DNA from: Sphingobacterium sp. B16(2022)
GTDB lineage: Bacteria > Bacteroidota > Bacteroidia > Sphingobacteriales > Sphingobacteriaceae
Assembly: GCF_012030425.1 (NCBI RefSeq)
Contig: NZ_JAAUVN010000001.1
Coordinates: 2,046,001-2,110,000 of the forward strand
Length of the DNA: 64,000 nucleotides
Reading direction: 5' to 3'
Position 1 is the first letter of the stretch. Each line of letters opens with the position of its first letter. Under the pieces are notes generated by a model that searched no databases, was not told the DNA's origin, and saw only the letters and a program-made list of their open reading frames with translations. The position numbers and the translations under genes were made by a program. Of this stretch, positions 31,415-39,299 are shown piece after piece.

Positions 31415-32242
31415 TTATAAATTATAGGTTTTTAATGCATTCAATCCCCAGAACGCCTCTTTCTCAGCAGTAGTAAATGCGTCCAATTTCGATTCCACAA
31501 TGGTAACACTTTCTTCATAAGATGCTGCTAATAAACATACCGGCCAATCGGATCCAAACATAATTCGATCTTTACCAAATGAATCAAATACATGTCCTAA
31601 ATACTGTGTAAAATCATCCAGTCGCCAACTTTTCCAGTCTGCCTCAGTAGCAAGACCAGAAACTTTGCAACTAACATTTGAAAAAGCTGCTAATTCTTCA
31701 ATAAATAATGCCCATTCTTCAAACTCGCGTGATTTAATTGGGGGTTTAGCAATATGATCCAAAATAAATGTTTGGTTTGGATTTGATTGCACGCATGTTA
31801 TAGCACCAGCATAATGACGAGGACGAATCAGAAGATCGTATGTATAACGATATTTCGTTAGAGATTCTATCCCTTTTAAAAATGAATCTCGCTGTAAGAA
31901 ATCGGGATCTTCCTCCCCTTCTACAATATGTCTAAATCCTTTAAGAATAGCTTCATCTCTATACTGATGCAACTGTTCATCAATATTCGAAGCTCGTAAA
32001 TCGACCCAACCAACGACTCCTTTTACAAAAGAATATTCTTGTGCCAATTGCACCAAATACTTTGTTTCTTCATCAGACTGATCTGCTTGAACAGCAATAC
32101 AGCCATCAAAATCATTCTTTTCCAGTATAAACTGCAGATCTAGCGGAATAAAGTCTTGTTGTAAAACCTTCATTTCACTAGTAATCCAATTATGTCGTCT
32201 GGGATCGTACTGCCAGAAATGTTGATGAGCATCTATACGCAT
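31415..32242 (-). CDS. Amidohydrolase family 2, probable L-fucono-1,5-lactonase
   Basis: A 275-residue protein with RIDAHQHFWQYDP at the N-terminus (metal-binding HxH), ILDHIAKPPI and MFGSDWPVCLL near the C-terminus. This is the amidohydrolase-2 pattern found in sugar lactonases of fucose and rhamnose pathways. It would open L-fuconolactone to L-fuconate. It lies between the FAH-family and SDR genes in a compact operon, which supports the assignment. Confidence 0.85.
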   Translation of the reverse strand: MRIDAHQHFWQYDPRRHNWITSEMKVLQQDFIPLDLQFILEKNDFDGCIAVQADQSDEETKYLVQLAQEYSFVKGVVGWVDLRASNIDEQLHQYRDEAILKGFRHIVEGEEDPDFLQRDSFLKGIESLTKYRYTYDLLIRPRHYAGAITCVQSNPNQTFILDHIAKPPIKSREFEEWALFIEELAAFSNVSCKVSGLATEADWKSWRLDDFTQYLGHVFDSFGKDRIMFGSDWPVCLLAASYEESVTIVESKLDAFTTAEKEAFWGLNALKTYNL

Positions 32243-32251
32243 AAGAATTAA

Positions 32252-33106
32252 TTATTTTGAATAAGCAATTACCTCTTGACGGGACTCACCTAGACCATCG
32301 GCACCCAATTCAATCACATCGCCAGGTTTTAAATAAATTGGAGGATTAAATCCTAATCCAACACCTGCTGGTGTACCAGTAGAAATTACGTCGCCCGGCA
32401 ACAATGTCATAAATTGAGACACATAACTCACAATAAAAGGTACTGAAAAGATTAAATTTTTAGTACTTCCATTTTGATACATTTTACCATTTACCTTCAA
32501 CCAGATATTGACGTCATTAATATCTTTGATTTCATCTTTAGTTGACAAAAAGGGTCCCATAGGAGCGAACGTATTACAACCTTTACCTTTATCCCATGTT
32601 CCACCACGTTCTAATTGATATTCACGTTCAGAAACATCATTATGCAACACATATCCCGCTACATAATCCAATGCAGTAGCTTCTTCCACATAAGATGCGG
32701 TTTTACCAATAACAATTCCGAACTCCACTTCCCAGTCAGTTTTAACAGAATCGCGAGGTATCATTACCTGATCGTATGGACCTACTAAAGAAGTAGTAGA
32801 TTTCATAAAAATAATAGGTTCTGCAGGAATTGTAGCACCTGTTTCTTCTGCATGATCTTTGTAATTAAGACCAATACAAACTATTTTAGAAGGTCTTGCA
32901 AATGGTGCACCAATTCTTTCAGTATCTGGTACAGGAATTAATTTACCATTATTTGCTTTAACAAACTCTTCTAAAGCCTCTAAACCGTCATTCTCAAAAA
33001 AAGACTCATTATAATCACCTCCAAATGCAGATACATCATAATTTACACCATCTATCTGAACACCAATTTGTTCTTTTCCCGCTGCTCCAAAACGTATTAA
33101 TTTCAT
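32252..33106 (-). CDS. FAH-family protein, probable 2,4-diketo-3-deoxy-L-fuconate hydrolase
   Basis: The protein has 284 residues from the ATG at 33106; a TTG at 33142 would add 12 unlikely residues. It has FAH-fold motifs CIGLNYKDHAEE, WEVEFGIVIGK, DVSEREYQLERGGTWDKGKG and VISTGTPAGVGLG, including the acidic metal ligands. In the non-phosphorylating fucose route this family cleaves 2,4-diketo-3-deoxy-L-fuconate to pyruvate and L-lactate. It lies between the second dehydrogenase and the lactonase genes. Confidence 0.87.
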   Translation of the reverse strand: MKLIRFGAAGKEQIGVQIDGVNYDVSAFGGDYNESFFENDGLEALEEFVKANNGKLIPVPDTERIGAPFARPSKIVCIGLNYKDHAEETGATIPAEPIIFMKSTTSLVGPYDQVMIPRDSVKTDWEVEFGIVIGKTASYVEEATALDYVAGYVLHNDVSEREYQLERGGTWDKGKGCNTFAPMGPFLSTKDEIKDINDVNIWLKVNGKMYQNGSTKNLIFSVPFIVSYVSQFMTLLPGDVISTGTPAGVGLGFNPPIYLKPGDVIELGADGLGESRQEVIAYSK

Positions 33107-33154
33107 ATTTTCAATATTAATATTATATATAAGTGATCTCAAAAGATCCTTAAT

Positions 33155-33919
33155 TTAATTATTTAGTTTTATAAAACCTCCATCAATGGGATAATCATTT
33201 CCAGTGATAAAACCGGCATCATCACTACATAAAAACAAAGCCAATTTAGCAATTTCTTCAGGTTGTGCCATACGTCCAATCGGTTGACTCTTTGACAATT
33301 TCTCAAAGACCTCTGCTTCTTGTCCTGGGTAGTTTTTGGCAATGAAACCATCCACAAATGGTGTGTGTACTCTTGCAGGTGAAATACTATTACATCTAAT
33401 TCCATCAGCCATGTAATCACGAGCAACCGATAGTGACATTGCAAAAATGGCACCTTTACTCATTGAATATGCGAATCGATCTGTAATTCCTACCCAAGCT
33501 GCAATGGACGCTAGATTAAGAATTGCCCCGCCACCATTTTCCTTCATTTTTGGAACAACTGCATAAAGCGCATTATAAGCACCTTTAACATTTACATTAA
33601 ATACTCTTTCAAAATCTTCAGTTTTACAATTTTCTAGATTTCCAACATGAGCGATACCTGCATTGTTAACTAAAATATCAATTTTACCGATAGTATTTAC
33701 AATTGATAACACCTCATCCTGAAGACTTACATTACATGCATGGACAAATCCCCGTCCTCCTTGATTAGTTATTTCAGAAACGACACTTTGCCCCCCTTCA
33801 ATATTAAGATCCAGAATATGAACAGTTGCTCCTTCTGCGGCAAAAAGTAAACTTATTGCACGACCTATTCCACTTCCACCACCTGTGATAACAGCTACTT
33901 TATTTTGCAATTTTGACAT
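33155..33919 (-). CDS. SDR oxidoreductase, probable 2-keto-3-deoxy-L-fuconate dehydrogenase
   Basis: A 254-residue classical SDR with complete motifs: TGGGSGIG, NNAGIAH, active-site Ser (LNLASIA) and YSMSK (Y-x3-K intact). The C-terminal GNDYPIDGGF is standard. It would oxidise 2-keto-3-deoxy-L-fuconate at C4. It lies 132 bp downstream of the dehydratase gene, with a hairpin in that gap, and 48 bp before the FAH hydrolase gene. Confidence 0.87.
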   Translation of the reverse strand: MSKLQNKVAVITGGGSGIGRAISLLFAAEGATVHILDLNIEGGQSVVSEITNQGGRGFVHACNVSLQDEVLSIVNTIGKIDILVNNAGIAHVGNLENCKTEDFERVFNVNVKGAYNALYAVVPKMKENGGGAILNLASIAAWVGITDRFAYSMSKGAIFAMSLSVARDYMADGIRCNSISPARVHTPFVDGFIAKNYPGQEAEVFEKLSKSQPIGRMAQPEEIAKLALFLCSDDAGFITGNDYPIDGGFIKLNN

Positions 33920-34008
33920 GTTATTATATTATTTATTATTAATATCTGATCCATGATACTTCATGAACAGCTACCTTATGATTATTAAAATTTATTAACA
34001 AAAAGAAC

Positions 34009-34041
34009 GTGTCTATCAAGCTTTACTGATAATCTTGACAC
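34009..34041 (-). terminator. Possible attenuator inside the fucose operon
   Basis: GTGTC-tat-CAAG (34009-34020) pairs with CTTGACAC (34034-34041), with a 13-nt loop and a small bulge. On the minus strand it is followed by CGTTCTTTTTG. It lies between the dehydratase and the second dehydrogenase genes and could lower expression of the distal four genes. Confidence 0.35.
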
Positions 34042-34051
34042 AAAATTATGA

Positions 34052-35716
34052 TTATAAAGATACGCCTCTTCTCCAAGGAATAAAGTCATCCTGTCCCAAA
34101 AGTACCGCTTTCGGCACCACTGTTCCGCTAGCCACTTCAATCACATAATCTAATATACGATGTGCCGCTTCTTGAATTGATTCCTCACCCTCGATAATAG
34201 TCCCACAGTTAATATCGATGATATCTGGCATTTTCTCAAATGTCTTTGTATTTGTAGACAGTTTAATCACTGGAGTTATTGGATTACCCGTTGGTGTTCC
34301 TAGACCAGTGGTAAACAAAACAATATTTGCTCCTGCAGCAACTTCTGCGGTAGTACTTTCAACATCATTTCCTGGTGTACATAGCAGATTAAGACCTGGC
34401 TTATTGGCTAACTCTGGATAATCAATTACTGCAGTTACAGGCGATGTACCGCCTTTCTTGGCAGCTCCAGCAGACTTTATTGCATCGGTGATCAGACCAT
34501 CACGAATATTGCCAGGAGAAGGATTCATATAAAAACCAGAACCATCAGCCTCAGCTTTCGCATTATAAACACGCATTAACTCCATAAATTTATCCGCAGT
34601 CTCTTCATCTACACATCGGTCACTTAACTCTTGTTCAACCCCACATAACTCTGGAAATTCAGCTAAAATAACAGATCCACCTAACGTTACTAAAATATCA
34701 GAAAGATATCCGAGAGCAGGATTTGCAGAGATACCAGAAAACCCATCCGATCCGCCACATTCGAGACCTATACATAATTTATCTAAGGTAGCGGGTTGAC
34801 GTATACATTTATTTGCTTCCATCATTCCTGCAAATGTTGCCTTCACAGCCTTTTGCATTAATTCCTTCTCCGTACCTTCTTTTTGTTGTTCAAAAATATA
34901 CAAAGGTTTATCACACTTCGAATCCCTTTTCGCGATCTCCGCCTCTAATATTGAGGCTTGAGCATGTTGACAACCTAAACTTAAGATGGTTGCACCTGCT
35001 ACATTTGGATGTGTAATGTAGCCTGCAAGCAAACCACAAAGTGCATCCGAATCCATACGTGTACCGCCACAGCCCATTTCATGATTTAAAAACTTGATTC
35101 CATCGACATTTTCAAATAAGCGATGGTCGCTTGCTCGCGTTGCCGAAGAACTTAAATCCTGAGCTATGATCTGATTAATATCTGCACCTGATTGATATAA
35201 ACGGATCAATTCATCCACTTCAGTGGTATAATCATTCGCCCTTACTTTATACCCCAACTTCTCTTCAAAAGCTGTCTTTAAAGTCAGGACATTTCTATTT
35301 TCACAAAAAACCAATGGGATTACTAACCAGTAATTAGCAGTACCAACCGATCCGTTAGATCGATGAAAGCCATTGAAGGTTTTTGCTAAAAAAGATGAAA
35401 CATCAGGTTTTATCCAGTCCGTTCTTCTTTTACTTAGCTTAAAATCATCGGCGGCATGACGTAGATTTTCTGTAGAAATCAAGGCACCAGTTTCTAATGC
35501 ACAGTTTACCTTTCCAACCAACACACCGTACATATAAACCTCAGCGTCCTGACTTAAAGGAGAGATGGTAAACTTATGCTTGGCAGCTACATCTTGCAAT
35601 AAATGGAAATTGTTATTTTTCCATTCAATTAACGTTCCTTTAGGCAAATCTTGCAAAGCCACTAATACATTATCCTCTGGATGAATCTGCAAATATGTTT
35701 TTTTATCTTTTATCAT
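34052..35716 (-). CDS. UxaA/altronate dehydratase family protein, probable L-fuconate dehydratase
   Basis: A 554-residue protein. An N-terminal SAF-like domain (residues about 10-95) is followed by the large UxaA domain with GSVGTANYWLVIPLVFCENRN, NHEMGCGGTRMDSDALCGLLAGY, LSLGCQHAQ and LECGGSDGFSGISANPALG. The family dehydrates sugar acids such as altronate and galactarate using a metal centre. In this operon the only missing step is dehydration of L-fuconate to 2-keto-3-deoxy-L-fuconate, so that role is inferred. Xanthomonas uses an unrelated enolase-superfamily enzyme for this step. Confidence 0.85.
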   Translation of the reverse strand: MIKDKKTYLQIHPEDNVLVALQDLPKGTLIEWKNNNFHLLQDVAAKHKFTISPLSQDAEVYMYGVLVGKVNCALETGALISTENLRHAADDFKLSKRRTDWIKPDVSSFLAKTFNGFHRSNGSVGTANYWLVIPLVFCENRNVLTLKTAFEEKLGYKVRANDYTTEVDELIRLYQSGADINQIIAQDLSSSATRASDHRLFENVDGIKFLNHEMGCGGTRMDSDALCGLLAGYITHPNVAGATILSLGCQHAQASILEAEIAKRDSKCDKPLYIFEQQKEGTEKELMQKAVKATFAGMMEANKCIRQPATLDKLCIGLECGGSDGFSGISANPALGYLSDILVTLGGSVILAEFPELCGVEQELSDRCVDEETADKFMELMRVYNAKAEADGSGFYMNPSPGNIRDGLITDAIKSAGAAKKGGTSPVTAVIDYPELANKPGLNLLCTPGNDVESTTAEVAAGANIVLFTTGLGTPTGNPITPVIKLSTNTKTFEKMPDIIDINCGTIIEGEESIQEAAHRILDYVIEVASGTVVPKAVLLGQDDFIPWRRGVSL

Positions 35717-35717
35717 T

Positions 35718-36053
35718 TTATTTCTTCAAATCAAATATCTGTTTCATTAAAACCCACTTCTCATTTTCTTTAGCTCCCGGAATAGCACTCTGGTACTTCC
35801 ACATCAGCTGTTCCCATTCCTGAACTTTAGGATTGGTAGCATCCATATTTGCTTTTCTTTCAAATGTAAAAGTGTCATCCACTTCCATGATCATAAACAA
35901 GCGATTTTCAAATCTAAAAATTTGCATTTTAGTAACACCGGCATCTAAAATTGATTGTTGAATTTCGGAACTAACACTCCTATGATATTTTTCATATTCA
36001 GCAATTAATTTAGGATCATTAACCAGATCTAAGGCAAAAGTATATTGAGTCAT
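35718..36053 (-). CDS. L-rhamnose mutarotase family protein, probable L-fucose mutarotase (type 2)
   Basis: A 111-residue protein of the RhaM fold: YHRSVSSEIQQSILDAGV, IFRFENRLFMIMEVDDTF and WEQLMWKYQSAIPGA match the family, including its conserved His, Tyr and Trp residues. It would interconvert alpha and beta fucose anomers for the dehydrogenase. It is positioned between the permease and dehydratase genes with one intervening base to the dehydratase, so translation is likely coupled. Confidence 0.88.
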   Translation of the reverse strand: MTQYTFALDLVNDPKLIAEYEKYHRSVSSEIQQSILDAGVTKMQIFRFENRLFMIMEVDDTFTFERKANMDATNPKVQEWEQLMWKYQSAIPGAKENEKWVLMKQIFDLKK

Positions 36054-36063
36054 TTTACAATTA

Positions 36064-37320
36064 TTATTCGTGAGAAGATTTCGTCTTTAAATTATTTTTA
36101 TTAGCTAGAGCAAATAAAAGCACTACTATAAAACAGATCATAGGTACCCAGTAGCCCAGTTGAAGATTACCAGTTTTATCTGAAATCAATCCCAATAAAG
36201 GCGGCAAAATTGCTCCACCTACAATAGACATAATGATTAAACTTGAAGCTGATTTCGTATCTGCCCCAATTCCCTCAACTCCGACCGCAAATATTGTGGG
36301 AAACATAATCGACATAAAAAATGCTACTGCAATTAATGCATAGACTGTTATTGTGCCACTTCCGTATATCACAATAAATGACAATGCAATACAAATGATA
36401 GAATAAATCATTAGCAAAGTTAGTGGCTGTATAAATTTCATAAAAAATGTTCCAACAAAACGACCTAACATAAAAGCTAAACCTGCAAAACTAGCATATT
36501 TGGAAGCATTTAAGGGAGTGATTCCAGCAACTTCAGTAGCATAAAGTACCATAAAGCTCAACACACACACCTGTGCTCCTACATAAAAAAACTGTCCGAT
36601 TACTCCCCACTTTACATTTTTATGCTTAAATGCATGAAAGAAACCAGCCTTTTGTTCGCCTTCATCATCTTTAATATCAGGAAGCTTAGTGAAAAAAAGA
36701 ATCGCAGCAACAATCAGAATAATTAAACCTAAAATCATGTAAGGCGCTTTTACAGTCGCAGTCTCTGCCTCCATATAGGCTAATTTAACCTGCTCGCTCA
36801 TGGCGGCAATCTCAGTATCAGATTTTGGTTGTTCCGCTAAAATAAATTTTCCGCCCAAGATTGGAGCTATAAATGCTGCCAGTCCGTTAAAGGATTGGGC
36901 AAAATTCAATCGCTGTGTTGCTTTACTGGGGTCACCTAAGACCGTAACATAGGGATTTGCCGCAGTTTCCAAAATAGTTAAACCACAAGCCACAACAAAT
37001 AAAGCCGCTAAAAAGAATACATAACTAATCTGATTAGCTGCTGGTATAAATAAAAAACAACCAATAGCAAAAATTGTCAGACCTATTAAAATACCCGATT
37101 TATAACCATATTTTTTCATGATCATACCGGCAGGAATAGCTAGTAAAAAATAAGCAATAAAAACAGCTGAATCCACTAAAGAAGCCTGTAAATGCGTTAG
37201 ACTAAATGCATTACGAAGATGTGGAATTAAAATAGGGTCCAAATTATGAACAAAGCCCCAAAAGAAAAAAAGGGATGTTACGAGTACAATCGCTAATTTA
37301 TTATTTTTACTAACTGACAT
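36064..37320 (-). CDS. fucP: L-fucose:H+ symporter, MFS permease
   Basis: A 418-residue, 12-helix major facilitator of the FucP/FHS family: LVTSLFFFWGFVHNLDPILIPHLRNAF at the N-terminus, LETAANPYVTVLGD in the middle and MSIMFPTIFAVGVEGIG in the second half are characteristic. It imports L-fucose with protons. It is the first gene of the operon and divergent from the AraC-type regulator. The size and motifs are close to E. coli FucP. Glucose/galactose transport by the same family is the alternative, made less likely by context. Confidence 0.9.
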   Translation of the reverse strand: MSVSKNNKLAIVLVTSLFFFWGFVHNLDPILIPHLRNAFSLTHLQASLVDSAVFIAYFLLAIPAGMIMKKYGYKSGILIGLTIFAIGCFLFIPAANQISYVFFLAALFVVACGLTILETAANPYVTVLGDPSKATQRLNFAQSFNGLAAFIAPILGGKFILAEQPKSDTEIAAMSEQVKLAYMEAETATVKAPYMILGLIILIVAAILFFTKLPDIKDDEGEQKAGFFHAFKHKNVKWGVIGQFFYVGAQVCVLSFMVLYATEVAGITPLNASKYASFAGLAFMLGRFVGTFFMKFIQPLTLLMIYSIICIALSFIVIYGSGTITVYALIAVAFFMSIMFPTIFAVGVEGIGADTKSASSLIIMSIVGGAILPPLLGLISDKTGNLQLGYWVPMICFIVVLLFALANKNNLKTKSSHE

Positions 37321-37461
37321 ATAAAATATAATTTATCATTGGTTTATGTAAAATAAGGAATAATTAATGAAAGAAAATTTAAGTATTTTACCCAATTATT
37401 ACGCTATATTACCATTCAAAATAGTAGAACTGTAAAATATAGTGCATATATTTATTAATAA
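37321..37461. promoter_or_regulatory. Divergent control region of the fucose operon and araC-type gene
   Basis: This 141-bp region holds three copies of GTAAAATA: 37348-37355 (+), 37384-37391 (inverted, TATTTTAC) and 37432-37439 (+). These are plausible half-sites for the adjacent AraC regulator. No confident -7/-33 pair was seen. Confidence 0.35.
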
Positions 37462-38334
37462 ATGAAACCACAACTACTAAAAGTCAATAATAGTAACGTA
37501 CAGTCATTCAGCGTGAGGAACGATATTATTCCACAAAATCATAATATTTGGCACTACCATGAAGAGCTTGAATTAATTCATTTCGGAAAGGGATCGGGAA
37601 CCCAATTTATTGGTGACAGTATTAAAAATTTTACAAATGGTGATATCGTATTGGTTGGATCTAACTTACCTCATTATTGGCTATTTGACTCCTGCTATTT
37701 AGATAATAACTGTCCCGAACCTGCGGACATTAGAGTTTCCCATTTTAAAGAAAATTTTCTTGGCGACGCTTTCTTTAATCTGCCAGAAAATTATAAATTA
37801 AAGAATTTATTAAAAAAATCTAAAAGGGGAATTCAGTTAAATAAATCAATTTTGCAATTAGCTAAATCTCTAATAGAAAAGGTTTTAAACAATAACAACT
37901 CAACTAAAATAATAGCACTAATAGAAGTCTTAACTTTAATAGCAGAATCTGAAGCCTATACTTTGTTGTCCAGTGAAAATTATCCGATTGACAGTCAAGA
38001 TATAGATTTCAGAAGAATGACTGTTATTATGGATTATATTACACAAAATTACAAATCACAAATCAAGTTAGAAGATATTGCGACATTAACTGGAATGACT
38101 ACAAACTCGTTTTGTCGCTACTTTAAAGCTAAATCTGGAAAAACTCTATTTCAATATCTTATTGAAATACGTATTGGGCATGCCTGTAAATTGTTAGCAG
38201 AACGTAAATATAATGTGAAACAAATTTGCTTCGAATGTGGTTTTCAAAACTTTGTCAGTTTTCACAAATATTTCAAAGAAGCGACAGGATTTACTCCATT
38301 ACAATATCAAAAAGGAATTGCACATCTATTTTAA
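37462..38334 (+). CDS. AraC-family regulator of the fucose operon
   Basis: A 290-residue protein with an N-terminal cupin-like sensing domain (IWHYHEELELIHFGKGSGTQFIGD). The C-terminal double HTH has KLEDIATLTGMTTNSFCRYFKAKSGKTLFQYL and the second helix pair, CFECGFQNFVSFHKYFKEATGFTPLQY. It is divergent from fucP and probably activates the operon with fucose as effector (inference). Its stop codon overlaps that of the convergent oxidoreductase gene as TTAA. Confidence 0.9.
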   Translation: MKPQLLKVNNSNVQSFSVRNDIIPQNHNIWHYHEELELIHFGKGSGTQFIGDSIKNFTNGDIVLVGSNLPHYWLFDSCYLDNNCPEPADIRVSHFKENFLGDAFFNLPENYKLKNLLKKSKRGIQLNKSILQLAKSLIEKVLNNNNSTKIIALIEVLTLIAESEAYTLLSSENYPIDSQDIDFRRMTVIMDYITQNYKSQIKLEDIATLTGMTTNSFCRYFKAKSGKTLFQYLIEIRIGHACKLLAERKYNVKQICFECGFQNFVSFHKYFKEATGFTPLQYQKGIAHLF

Positions 38335-39299
38335 AGAACAAAGACAAGCTTTCCTGTAAAGTCACCAGAATCTAACAATGCATGGGCAACAGAAGCCTCT
38401 TCCAATTGAAAGGTCTTGTAGATATTTGCTTTAAAAACACCTGGTTTGATTAGAGGTAAGATCTGTTTATTTATGTCATCGCGCACATTTTTTTTAAATA
38501 AAATAGATCTACTTCTTAAAAGACTACCTGATAGGTAGATTCGTTTTTGCATCAATTTAAAAAGATTTAATTCTACTTTAGCACCTTTCATTGCGTTAAT
38601 GTAGATCAGATGACCATCCGGTTTCAATACTTCAAGATTCTTTTCAAAATAATCGCCTCCTATACTGTCAAGTATAACATCAATTTTATTGTCTCCAATA
38701 ATCTCCCTAAAGTCCTGCTCCTTATAATTAATGATCACTGACGCTCCCAATTCTTTACAGTAAGTAGCTTTGTCACCCGATCCCACTGTTGTATACACTT
38801 TTGCTCCTGCAAGCTTTGCTAACTGAATTGCCATTGATCCAATACCTCCACTTCCACCATGAACTAAAAAGCTATTGCCATATTTTAGTTCCCCTCTTTG
38901 AAAGACATTATGGTACACGGTAAACAATGTTTCTGGTAAAGCGGCAGCTTCTTCGTAAGTCAATCCTTTAGGTATAAGCAGGCACTGTCCCTGATCAACA
39001 GCGACATATTCTGCGTATCCTCCACCAGATAAAAGAGTACAGACCTGATCACCAATTTTCCATTCATCTACCAACTCACCAATGGATACAATTTCTCCCG
39101 AAATCTCAAGACCAGGAATATCAGCGGGGGCACCTTCAGGGGCCGCATAATTTCCCTTCCGCTGAAACACATCAGGCCTATTCATACCTGCTGCTTTTAC
39201 AGCAATCAACACTTGATGCCCAGTACAAGTTGGTGTATCCACCTCCTTTATCTTCAAAACTTCAGGTCCACCAAATTTTGTTATAACAACTGCTTTCAT
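38331..39299 (-). CDS. NAD(P)H quinone oxidoreductase, PIG3-like (MDR superfamily)
   Basis: A 322-residue medium-chain reductase without the catalytic zinc ligands: MKAVVITKFGGPEVLKI, GMNRPDVFQRKGNY, LVHGGSGGIGSMAIQLAKLAGAKV (NADPH site) and LDSIGGDYFEKNL. It matches the PIG3/QOR family that reduces quinones or reactive aldehydes with NADPH. Its ATG overlaps the stop of the upstream outer-membrane protein gene (TAATG), which implies coupled translation. The functional link is unclear. Confidence 0.9.
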   Translation of the reverse strand: MKAVVITKFGGPEVLKIKEVDTPTCTGHQVLIAVKAAGMNRPDVFQRKGNYAAPEGAPADIPGLEISGEIVSIGELVDEWKIGDQVCTLLSGGGYAEYVAVDQGQCLLIPKGLTYEEAAALPETLFTVYHNVFQRGELKYGNSFLVHGGSGGIGSMAIQLAKLAGAKVYTTVGSGDKATYCKELGASVIINYKEQDFREIIGDNKIDVILDSIGGDYFEKNLEVLKPDGHLIYINAMKGAKVELNLFKLMQKRIYLSGSLLRSRSILFKKNVRDDINKQILPLIKPGVFKANIYKTFQLEEASVAHALLDSGDFTGKLVFVL

